This document shows positions 1 to 5,037 of a stretch of DNA of 5,037 nt, one piece after another. Both the position numbers and the translations under genes were made by a program. Source of the DNA: Flavobacteriales bacterium. GTDB lineage: Bacteria > Bacteroidota > Bacteroidia > Flavobacteriales_D > Sanyastnellaceae. Under the pieces are notes generated by a model. It did no database searches and was not told where the DNA came from. It worked only from the letters and a program-made list of their open reading frames with translations. Numbering within the stretch: position 1 is the first letter of the stretch; the number at the start of each line of letters is the position of its first letter. The stretch is from positions 1-5,037 of the forward strand of contig DQKQ01000002.1 in assembly GCA_015660615.1 (NCBI GenBank). Reading direction: 5' to 3'.

Positions 1-312
1 ATTCACCAGTGTAAGTCCTACAATAACTGCGAACATCGTTGTGGTTAGATATAATGCAAGAGTTTTAATCCCCATACGACCCAGCTTTCTCATATCGCCT
101 AAGCTCGCAACACCGCTAATTATGCTGAATAGCACAAGTGGGACTGCTATGAGTTTAAGTAAGTTGATAAAGATGTCGCCGAAGGGCTGGATCCAGTTAA
201 TCGTAAACTCATTCCAGCCAAACTGTATACTCATCCATGCGTACACAATTCCTAAAAGAAGTCCTATTATGACTTGCCAATGCATCGCTAAACCCTTGTT
301 TTCTTTGCTCAT
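1..312 (-). CDS. Dicarboxylate/amino acid:cation symporter (DAACS/SDF family), N-terminal part
   Basis: Partial gene: the first 104 codons are present in frame, and the rest lies beyond the left edge. Members of this inner-membrane family (GltP, DctA, GltT) take up glutamate, aspartate or C4-dicarboxylates with sodium or protons. Seen in the translation: a short polar start (MSKENKG), then hydrophobic segments at about residues 10-27, 45-70 and 82-103. The second is followed by the family-typical stretch LLKLIAVPLVLFSIISGVAS and by LGDMRKLGRMG (71-81), which matches the loop between TM2 and TM3 in this family. The ATG (310-312) overlaps the aroC stop as ATGA and has no Shine-Dalgarno sequence, so translation is probably coupled to aroC. 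M10 is a possible but less likely alternative start. The family is confident. The substrate and coupling ion cannot be called, because the binding-site hairpins and TM7-TM8 are missing. Confidence 0.9.
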   Translation of the reverse strand, partial: MSKENKGLAMHWQVIIGLLLGIVYAWMSIQFGWNEFTINWIQPFGDIFINLLKLIAVPLVLFSIISGVASLGDMRKLGRMGIKTLALYLTTTMFAVIVGLTLVN

Positions 313-1415
313 AATCTTGAAGTTCTTTGTCTAAGAGAGTGATCAGCTAATACCAAGGCCACCATAGCTTCCACTATGGGAATCGCTCTCGGGAGCACAC
401 ATGGATCGTGACGACCTTTTCCACTCATCTTTATTTCTTCACCATCACGATTGACAGTGTTTTGTGTCTTTTTTATTGTAGCCACGGGTTTAAATCCGAT
501 TCGAATAACTATTTCTTCTCCATTGGAAATCCCGCCTTGAATACCGCCACTTCTGTTCGAGGAGGTTTCAATGACAGTACCATCGTTTTTACCAGAAACA
601 AACTCATCGTTGTGCTCAGAGCCCTTCATCAAGGTTCCACTAAATCCTGCTCCTATTTCCAGCGCCTTGACAGCAGGAATGCTCATCAATGCTTTTGCTA
701 AATCAGCATGGAGTTTATCGAAGACGGGCTCTCCCCAGCCAGCCGGCACGTTCTTAGCTACTACGACTATCGATCCGCCCACGGTATCTCCCTCATCTCT
801 AACCGTCTCTATCCTCTGTATCATCTTGCTGGCGACTTCGCTCGAAGGGCACCTTATGATTGTGGAGTCTACGATTTCTCTTGAGAAGAATGCGGGAGGG
901 AAGGGCACGGATATGTCCTGAACTCTTTCTACGTATGCACTTATCTCAACGGAATCCGTTGACTTCAAGAGTTGCCTTGCAATCGCACCACCTACAACCC
1001 TACATGCTGTCTCTCGAGCAGAAGATCTTCCTCCGCCACGTATATCTCGTATCCCATACTTGGCATCGTAAGTGTAATCAGCGTGGGAAGGTCTATAAGT
1101 ATTTTCAAGGTGAGAATAATCTGCGCTTTTTGCGTCTTTATTTGCCAGTTGAAACCCTATTGGAGTCCCAGTGCTGACAAATAGACCGCCTTCAGCAGGT
1201 AGAACTCCAGATAATATCACAACTTTATCATCTTCTTTTCGAGAGGTTGTAATATCAGAAATGCCGGGTCGGCGTCTGTCTAAATCACTCTGTATCCCTT
1301 TAGGGTCAAGCTCTAAGCCAGCGGGTGTGCCGTCAATAACTCCGCCTATAGACACGCCGTGCGACTCCCCGAAAGTAGTAATTTGAAATACCTTACCTAA
1401 AGTGTTCCCTGCCAT
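309..1415 (-). CDS. aroC: Chorismate synthase
   Basis: Catalyses the seventh and last shikimate-pathway step in the cytoplasm: anti-1,4-elimination of phosphate from 5-enolpyruvylshikimate-3-phosphate (EPSP) to give chorismate, using reduced FMN. The 368-residue product is about normal or slightly long for the family. Family motifs seen, numbered from the chosen ATG: GESHG (16-20, His19), DRRRPG (46-51), RPSHADYTYD (108-117, His111), YGIRDIRGGGRSSARETA (120-137), GEPVFDKLHA (228-237), SGGIQGGISNGE (299-310) and GRHDPCVLPRAIPIVEAM (335-352). The two His residues and the RHDPC arginine match conserved active-site positions. The frame stays open 9 bases further upstream to a TTG (1422-1424), giving MQP before MAGNTLGKVF. 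The ATG at 1413-1415 is preferred because family proteins typically begin MAGN. No Shine-Dalgarno precedes it. The gene is divergent from hutI and overlaps the downstream symporter by 4 bases. No frameshift or missing motif is seen. Confidence 0.97.
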   Translation of the reverse strand: MAGNTLGKVFQITTFGESHGVSIGGVIDGTPAGLELDPKGIQSDLDRRRPGISDITTSRKEDDKVVILSGVLPAEGGLFVSTGTPIGFQLANKDAKSADYSHLENTYRPSHADYTYDAKYGIRDIRGGGRSSARETACRVVGGAIARQLLKSTDSVEISAYVERVQDISVPFPPAFFSREIVDSTIIRCPSSEVASKMIQRIETVRDEGDTVGGSIVVVAKNVPAGWGEPVFDKLHADLAKALMSIPAVKALEIGAGFSGTLMKGSEHNDEFVSGKNDGTVIETSSNRSGGIQGGISNGEEIVIRIGFKPVATIKKTQNTVNRDGEEIKMSGKGRHDPCVLPRAIPIVEAMVALVLADHSLRQRTSRL

Positions 1416-1441
1416 GGGCTGCAAGATATAACTTGCGGCCT
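1416..1441. promoter_or_regulatory. Divergent aroC/hutI intergenic region with inverted repeat
   Basis: Only 26 bases separate the two divergent ATGs. Bases 1417-1440 form an imperfect inverted repeat: GGC-T-GCAAG, loop ATATAA, CTTGC-G-GCC, with a single T/G mismatch (a wobble pair in RNA). As a result both ATGs follow almost the same string: TTGCAGCCC on the minus strand and TTGCGGCCT on the plus strand. The AT-rich centre reads TAACTTG on the plus strand (1429-1435) and TATCTTG on the minus strand. Each is one T short of the Bacteroidota -7 element TAnnTTTG, and the plus strand also contains TATAAC, close to a sigma70-type -10. Promoters here would start transcription at or very near the ATGs. 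No clear -33 TTTG is seen at the right distance for either strand. The inverted repeat is certain; promoter or operator function is inferred. Confidence 0.45.
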
Positions 1442-2701
1442 ATGCGAGCACTCTTTAAAGACATCAAAGGACTGGTGGGTTGTTACGAAAATCCTCCCAA
1501 TTTCGTGGCGGGTGAAAATATGAAGAATTTCCCCGTCTTGGAAAATGCGTGGATGGAAGTTGTGGGGGAGAAAATAATCGGGTTTGGTTCCATGTCAACT
1601 TGCCCTAAGGCTCCTTCAGGCAAAGTCCAAATAATTTCTTGCACCAACCGTTATATTATTCCATCCTGGTGTGATAGTCACTCTCATTTAGTTTATGCCA
1701 ACGACAGAGCTGGTGAGTTCTTAGATCGACTTCGTGGGTTGTCATACGAGGAGATTGCAGCTAAAGGAGGAGGGATTCTCAATTCCGCAAGCGCATTACA
1801 AAAACTCCCCGAAGATGATCTTTTCGATCGCTCTTTAGATCGACTCCTCGAGATAGTTAAGTTAGGAGTGGGCGCTTTAGAAATAAAGTCAGGATACGGA
1901 TTAACTCTTAAAGCAGAGAGGAAGACGCTCCGTGTGATTAAGCGCCTCAAGCAAGTTTCTCCTATCCCTATTCGAGCCACCTTCTTAGGGTGTCATGCAG
2001 TGCCCGCCGAGTTCAACGACTCATCAGATTACACAGATCATGTAATCAGTGATATGCTTCCTCAGTTCGTCTCAGAGGGTCTTGTCGATTACGTCGATGC
2101 TTTCTGCGAAACTGGCTACTTCTCAATAGAGGACGTCACACGACTTATAGATGCCGCTAGTAAATTAAATATAAAATGTAAAATACATGTTAATCAGTTT
2201 AATATATTAGGTGGAGTAAAGTTATGCGTTAATGAAGGAGCTCTCAGTGTAGATCATCTCGAAATAATAGACGACGCTGATATAGCAGCATTGAAAGAAT
2301 CCCTTATTTCAGGCTCACCGACCTTTCCCGTAGCTCTTCCACTTTGCTCGCATTTCCTTGGCTTGCCATACACCCCAGGGAGAAAACTCGTAGATGCCGG
2401 GCTTCCCCTCGCCCTCGCCACAGACCAAAACCCAGGCACCTCTCCTTCAGGCGATATGACTGAAGTAGTCCGTCTAGGTTCATTAAAGATGGGGCTAGAG
2501 CCGATCGAAGCTATTGCAGCCGCAACATTGAATGGCGCCGCAGCGATGGAGCTAGAAAATGAAGTTGGAACGATTACACCAGGAAAACTCGCTAATTTCT
2601 TTGTTACTCGTGAGATGAGCGGTCTTGAGGAAATACCTTACCGATTGAATGATGTAGTTGTTGAAAAAGTGTATGTAAATGGTGAACTTTGGGTAGGTTA
2701 A
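1442..2701 (+). CDS. hutI: Imidazolonepropionase
   Basis: Third enzyme of histidine degradation: hydrolyses 4-imidazolone-5-propanoate to N-formimino-L-glutamate in the cytoplasm. It is a metal-dependent amidohydrolase-superfamily TIM barrel. The product is 419 residues, a normal length. Motifs seen, numbered from the chosen ATG: IIPSWCDSHSHLVYANDRAGEF (72-93) with metal ligands His80 and His82; YEEIAAKGGGILNSA (102-116); EIKSGYGL (147-154); FLGCHAVPAEF (181-191, His185); IHVNQFNILGG (248-258, His249); LSVDHLE (268-274, His272); LALATDQNPGTSPSGDM (324-339, Asp328); and a C-terminal GTITPGKLANFFV. His80, His82, His249 and Asp328 are the expected metal ligands. The wording (HVNQFN, PSGDM, YTPGRKL) is typical of Bacteroidota. 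An in-frame TTG lies 9 bases upstream (1433-1435), but the ATG at 1442 fits the family start (MRALFKDIKGLVG) better. There is no Shine-Dalgarno. The product is used by FtcD, encoded 39 bases downstream. Confidence 0.97.
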   Translation: MRALFKDIKGLVGCYENPPNFVAGENMKNFPVLENAWMEVVGEKIIGFGSMSTCPKAPSGKVQIISCTNRYIIPSWCDSHSHLVYANDRAGEFLDRLRGLSYEEIAAKGGGILNSASALQKLPEDDLFDRSLDRLLEIVKLGVGALEIKSGYGLTLKAERKTLRVIKRLKQVSPIPIRATFLGCHAVPAEFNDSSDYTDHVISDMLPQFVSEGLVDYVDAFCETGYFSIEDVTRLIDAASKLNIKCKIHVNQFNILGGVKLCVNEGALSVDHLEIIDDADIAALKESLISGSPTFPVALPLCSHFLGLPYTPGRKLVDAGLPLALATDQNPGTSPSGDMTEVVRLGSLKMGLEPIEAIAAATLNGAAAMELENEVGTITPGKLANFFVTREMSGLEEIPYRLNDVVVEKVYVNGELWVG

Positions 2702-2720
2702 GAGAATAAAATTAGGTTTC
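2688..2720 (+). promoter_or_regulatory. Candidate Bacteroidota-type promoter for ftcD
   Basis: TTTG at 2688-2691 and TAGGTTTC at 2713-2720 are separated by 21 bases. This resembles the Bacteroidota vegetative promoter (TTTG, about 19-21 bases, TAnnTTTG), differing only in the last base of the -7 element. The upstream box lies in the last codons of hutI (stop 2699-2701). Transcription would start roughly 15 bases before the ftcD ATG. This could give ftcD expression separate from hutI, although the 39-base gap is also compatible with a simple two-gene operon. TAATTTAG (2729-2736) is a weaker second -7-like match. This is a motif match only. Confidence 0.3.
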
Positions 2721-2742
2721 ATATAAAGTAATTTAGTTTCAT
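2712..2742 (+). repeat. Short direct repeat before and across the ftcD start
   Basis: TTAGGTTTCAT (2712-2722) recurs as TTAGTTTCAT (2733-2742), one G shorter. The copies are 21 bases apart start to start, about two helical turns. The second copy runs into the ATG of ftcD (2741-2743), and the first overlaps the candidate -7 element. It could be a paired protein-binding site or a chance AT-rich duplication; the repeat itself is clear but short. Confidence 0.3.
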
Positions 2743-4432
2743 GCATAGACTAATTGAATGCGTACCGAATATTTCTGAAGGCCGACGCCCGGAAATCATT
2801 GATGCTGTTGCAGCTGTTGTAGAAACTGTTGAAGGATGTCGTCTTTTAGATGTAGACCCTGGAAAGAGTACTAACCGCACTGTTATCACTTTCGTAGGCC
2901 CCCCTGAAACAATAGGAGAAGCGGCGTTCCGCGTAATAAAAAAAGCAGCTGAACTTATTGATATGTCTAAACAAACGGGTGAGCATCCACGCATGGGAGC
3001 TACAGATGTTTGTCCATTCGTGCCAGTCTCGGGAGTCACTATGGATGACTGTATCAAGGTCGCACATGCTCTCGGAAAAAGAGTGGGAACGGAGCTAGGA
3101 ATTCCTGGCTACCACTACGAATCGGCAGCCCTCATTCCCGCGCGTAAGAACTTAGCCGTTTGCCGTAAAGGTGAGTACGAGGGATTAGAAAAACTTTCCA
3201 GCTCAGAAGCTCGACCAGATTTCGGCCCCTCTGAATTCAATTCCCGTGCCCGTTCAACTGGTGCCACGGCTATCGGGGCTCGAGATTTCCTCATAGCATA
3301 CAACATCAATCTTAATACTACTTCTTCTCGTAGAGCGAACGCTATCGCCTTCGATATACGTGAGGCTGGAAGAATTAAAAGAGAAGGAGGATTAATCTCA
3401 GGTAAAGTAATAAAAGATAAAAATGGCGAGCCAGTTCGTCAAGAAGGGACTCTCAAGTCAGTTAAAGGTATAGGTTGGTATATTGAAGAATACGGTATCG
3501 CACAGCTTTCGCTAAATCTAACCGATATAAACGTAACGCCTACCCACATTGCATTTGATGAAGCCTGCTCTAAGGCTCAAGATCGTGGAATTCGTGTAAC
3601 GGGCTCTGAACTCGTAGGGCTTGTCCCACTTAAAGTTATGACTGAAGCGGCAGATTACTTTCTTCGCAAACAACACCGATCAACAGGAATTTCTCAAACA
3701 GAAAAAATTAAAATTGCGGTTAAATCTCTTGGCCTCGATGACCTCGCTCCTTTCAATCCTAAAGAGAGAATCATAGAGTACCTTATCGGGGGCACAGGGT
3801 CTTTCCCTCTCCTTGAGAAAAACTTGCGCGAGTTTTCTGACGAAACGGCTTCCGAGTCTCCTGCTCCCGGCGGTGGTTCAATCGCTGCGTATTCTGGCGC
3901 TCTAGGAACTGCTTTGTCTACTATGGTTGCTAACCTGAGCGCAAATAAGCGTGGTTGGGATGATCGTTGGGAAGAGTTTAGTGATTGGGCTGATAAAGGC
4001 CAAACCTATCATTCCCAACTACTCGCCCTAGTTGACGCTGACACCGCCGCTTTTAACGGTATTATGGACGCTTATGGGCTCCCTAAATCCTCTGAAGATC
4101 AAAAGCTCGCTCGATCTATTGCAATCCAGGCGGCAACTAAGCACGCTATTGAAATTCCAATGCAGGTCGCAGAAATTGCGCACAACGCCCTCGAAGTAGC
4201 TGAAGCCATGGCTCAGTTAGGAAACCCTAACTCTATTACAGATGCTGGAGTTGGAGCCATGTGCCTCCGAACTGCTGTTCTTGGTGCGATTCTAAACGCG
4301 CGCGTAAATACTGCAGACCTGAATGACAATGAATTCGTATCATCCACGCTTGCCAGGTGTTCCGAGTTAGTCTCCAGCACTAAATCTCGAGAGGCAGCTA
4401 TTCTAGCTCGCGTCGACGAATTGCTAGGGTAG
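2741..4432 (+). CDS. ftcD: Bifunctional glutamate formimidoyltransferase / formimidoyl-THF cyclodeaminase
   Basis: Moves the formimino group of N-formimino-L-glutamate to tetrahydrofolate, then deaminates 5-formimino-THF to 5,10-methenyl-THF, releasing glutamate and ammonia. This links histidine breakdown to the one-carbon pool. The 563 residues match the fused two-domain form. Formiminotransferase part, about 1-330: ECVPNISEGRR (6-16), the VDPG loop (38-41), and GEHPRMGATDVCPFVPV (80-96) with His82, the expected catalytic histidine. The second subdomain includes GIGWYIEEYGIAQLSLNLTD (243-262) and RVTGSELVGLVPL (285-297). Cyclodeaminase part, about 355-563: SESPAPGGGSIAAYSGALGTAL (371-392), VDADTAAFNGIMDAYGLPK (431-449) and GNPNSITDAGVGAM (494-507). 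The linker (about 331-355) joins the parts in one frame with no stop. The ATG at 2741 is chosen because MHRLIECVPNISEG matches family starts; no Shine-Dalgarno is seen. It follows hutI by 39 bases and is probably partly co-transcribed with it. It ends before a convergent terminator. Confidence 0.97.
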   Translation: MHRLIECVPNISEGRRPEIIDAVAAVVETVEGCRLLDVDPGKSTNRTVITFVGPPETIGEAAFRVIKKAAELIDMSKQTGEHPRMGATDVCPFVPVSGVTMDDCIKVAHALGKRVGTELGIPGYHYESAALIPARKNLAVCRKGEYEGLEKLSSSEARPDFGPSEFNSRARSTGATAIGARDFLIAYNINLNTTSSRRANAIAFDIREAGRIKREGGLISGKVIKDKNGEPVRQEGTLKSVKGIGWYIEEYGIAQLSLNLTDINVTPTHIAFDEACSKAQDRGIRVTGSELVGLVPLKVMTEAADYFLRKQHRSTGISQTEKIKIAVKSLGLDDLAPFNPKERIIEYLIGGTGSFPLLEKNLREFSDETASESPAPGGGSIAAYSGALGTALSTMVANLSANKRGWDDRWEEFSDWADKGQTYHSQLLALVDADTAAFNGIMDAYGLPKSSEDQKLARSIAIQAATKHAIEIPMQVAEIAHNALEVAEAMAQLGNPNSITDAGVGAMCLRTAVLGAILNARVNTADLNDNEFVSSTLARCSELVSSTKSREAAILARVDELLG

Positions 4433-4458
4433 ATGTTGAATAAATAAATACAGAATAC

Positions 4459-4480
4459 GAGCTATAAAAAGCTCTATAGC
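4459..4480. other. Short sequence able to form two alternative hairpins
   Basis: GAGCT (4459-4463) can pair with AGCTC (4470-4474) around a 6-base loop. Alternatively GCTATA (4461-4466) can pair with TATAGC (4475-4480) around an 8-base loop. The two share bases and exclude each other. The site lies 27 bases past the ftcD stop, directly before the terminator stem. It may be a minor 3'-end structure; the stems are short and a role is not shown. Confidence 0.3.
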
Positions 4481-4481
4481 A

Positions 4482-4517
4482 AAAAAAGCCGTCTCTTTAT
4501 AAAAGGACGGCTTTTTT
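4482..4517. terminator. Bidirectional intrinsic terminator between ftcD and rplS
   Basis: Arms AAAAAAGCCGTC (4482-4493) and GACGGCTTTTTT (4506-4517) pair perfectly over 12 bases around a 12-base loop. The loop can extend the stem through CTTT/AAAG with a bulged T. The six-base GC-rich core GCCGTC/GACGGC is followed by a T run on both strands, so the site can end plus-strand ftcD transcripts and minus-strand rplS transcripts. It starts 50 bases after the ftcD stop and lies 21 bases beyond the rplS stop. The position between two convergent genes fits this role well. Confidence 0.9.
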
Positions 4518-4538
4518 AATAAAATTGTTATTCTTAGA

Positions 4539-4886
4539 TTATCCTCTACGCTCCTTAATACGAGCTGACTTACCAGTACGTTCACGTAGGTAAAAGACAC
4601 GTGCACGACGTACCACCCCTCTTTTATTAACTGTAATGCTGTCTATGTGGGGGCTGTTAACGGGTATAATACGTTCTACGCCTATTCCACTTGACATCTT
4701 ACGTATGGTAAAAGTCTCAGTCATACCGACTCCACGGCGCTGTAATACAACACCTTGGAATGATTGAAGACGCTCCTTCTTACCCTCTGTAATCTTAACA
4801 GTAACAGTGATGGTGTCTCCAGCTCCGAACTCAGGCCACTCACGTGACTCAACGATCAAATTTGTAATCTCCTTAATACGCTCCAT
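4539..4886 (-). CDS. rplS: 50S ribosomal protein bL19
   Basis: Structural protein of the large ribosomal subunit, at the interface with the 30S subunit. The 115 residues match the family length. Seen in the translation: GAGDTITVTVKITEGKKERLQSFQGVVLQRRG (21-52), the L19 beta-barrel signature with GDT; FTIRKMSSGIGVERIIPVNSPHIDSI (59-84); then a basic tail KRGVVRRARVFYLRERTGKSARIKERRG (88-115) suited to rRNA contact. The FTIRKMSSGIGVERI form resembles Bacteroidota homologues. The ATG (4884-4886) is the only plausible start and has no Shine-Dalgarno. It lies 81 bases downstream of the trmD stop on the same strand, the usual trmD-rplS order, so read-through from trmD is likely, possibly with an extra promoter in the gap. 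It ends before the shared bidirectional terminator. Confidence 0.98.
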   Translation of the reverse strand: MERIKEITNLIVESREWPEFGAGDTITVTVKITEGKKERLQSFQGVVLQRRGVGMTETFTIRKMSSGIGVERIIPVNSPHIDSITVNKRGVVRRARVFYLRERTGKSARIKERRG

Positions 4887-4920
4887 AATGATATATTTAA
4901 ATCCGCTTAAATTCGGGATG

Positions 4921-4928
4921 CAATATTA
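4921..4928 (-). promoter_or_regulatory. Weak -7-like element upstream of rplS
   Basis: The 81-base gap between trmD and rplS (4887-4967) reads TAATATTG on the minus strand here, one base from the Bacteroidota -7 element TAnnTTTG and 34 bases before the rplS ATG. No TTTG is seen at the expected distance upstream, so support is weak. The gap also holds a possible 5-bp stem (4918-4922 with 4949-4953) and an AT-rich imperfect repeat (GAATTTAA / GGATTTAA on the minus strand). An rplS leader structure is possible, but I cannot match it to a known one. Confidence 0.2.
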
Positions 4929-4967
4929 CGAATAAATCGAGTACCATCTGCATGTTTTTTTATTTTA

Positions 4968-5037
4968 TCAATCAAGCAAATCAGGTCTCCTCTTTATGGT
5001 CCTTTTTAAGGCTTGCTCTTCTTCCCAAACCCGGATC
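4968..5037 (-). CDS. trmD: tRNA (guanine-N1)-methyltransferase TrmD, C-terminal end
   Basis: Partial gene: the last 22 codons plus TGA (4968-4970). The rest lies beyond the right edge, and base 5037 is the final base of a split codon. The visible end reads IRVWEEEQALKRTIKRRPDLLD. It matches the conserved TrmD tail, where the motif W-x-x-x-x-A-L-x-R-T-x-x-R-R-P-D-L-L is typical. TrmD methylates N1 of G37 in tRNAs read near G-rich codons, using S-adenosylmethionine, and prevents +1 frameshifting. The call is supported by this tail and by rplS immediately downstream on the same strand, a widely conserved pair. The SPOUT knot and SAM site are outside the window, so completeness cannot be judged. 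Confidence 0.9.
   Translation of the reverse strand, partial: IRVWEEEQALKRTIKRRPDLLD

Noticed and set aside
41..334. A 97-codon plus-strand open frame at the left edge
   Set aside because: It lies antisense to the symporter gene, whose translation matches a known membrane family; the plus-strand product resembles nothing I recognise.
408..1386. Several open frames of 70-116 codons on the plus strand, antisense to aroC
   Set aside because: They overlap a clear full-length aroC, have no recognisable domains, and arise from its codon pattern on the other strand.
2690..2740. Frameshift or fusion fault between hutI and ftcD
   Set aside because: HutI ends with a normal C-terminus and FtcD starts with a normal N-terminus; the 39-base gap is a regular intergenic spacer.
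1693..3309. Minus-strand open frames within hutI and ftcD
   Set aside because: They are shadows of two complete, motif-rich genes, with low-complexity Ser/Arg-rich products and no supporting start context.
4424..4606. A minus-strand frame of 60 codons across the convergent gap
   Set aside because: It overlaps the 3' end of rplS in another frame and runs through the terminator hairpin, so it is not plausible as a gene.
1..5037. Mobile element, CRISPR array, phage, toxin-antitoxin, defence or secondary-metabolite system
   Set aside because: All long coding regions are accounted for by core metabolic, transport or translation genes. No terminal repeats, repeat-spacer arrays or small-gene pairs were seen.

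Overview
This window looks like ordinary chromosomal DNA from a member of the Bacteroidota, probably near the Flavobacteriales. Three things point there: family-typical wording in AroC, HutI and L19; a formiminotransferase-cyclodeaminase fused into one 563-residue chain; and no recognisable Shine-Dalgarno sequence before any of the five start codons. The species cannot be named from the sequence. Base composition is moderate and even, apart from one short AT-rich patch inside hutI. I see no IS element, phage gene, CRISPR array, tRNA or rRNA.

Layout, left to right. (1) Minus strand, 1-312: the first 104 residues of a sodium- or proton-coupled dicarboxylate/amino acid symporter, running off the left edge. 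(2) Minus strand, 309-1415: chorismate synthase (aroC), whose stop overlaps the symporter start as ATGA, so the two should be co-transcribed and translationally coupled. (3) 1416-1441: a 26-bp divergent gap almost filled by an inverted repeat. (4) Plus strand, 1442-2701: imidazolonepropionase (hutI). (5) Plus strand, 2741-4432: bifunctional glutamate formimidoyltransferase / formimidoyl-THF cyclodeaminase (ftcD). (6) 4433-4538: convergent gap with a strong bidirectional terminator hairpin. (7) Minus strand, 4539-4886: ribosomal protein bL19 (rplS). (8) Minus strand, 4968-5037: the last 22 codons of trmD (tRNA m1G37 methyltransferase), upstream of rplS as in many bacteria.

How the genes work together. 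HutI and FtcD catalyse consecutive late steps of histidine breakdown: imidazolonepropionate to formiminoglutamate, then formimino transfer to tetrahydrofolate and deamination to methenyl-THF, giving glutamate, ammonia and a one-carbon unit. HutH and HutU, which act earlier, are not in the window. AroC makes chorismate, the last common precursor of aromatic amino acids and other aromatic compounds. The trmD-rplS pair belongs to translation.

I found no convincing new biological system. The most interesting structure is the symmetrical 26-bp divergent aroC/hutI gap: both ATGs are preceded by nearly the same TTGC(A/G)GCC(C/T) string, forming an imperfect palindrome with AT-rich promoter-like cores. 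Both transcripts may therefore be leaderless or nearly so, and possibly co-regulated.
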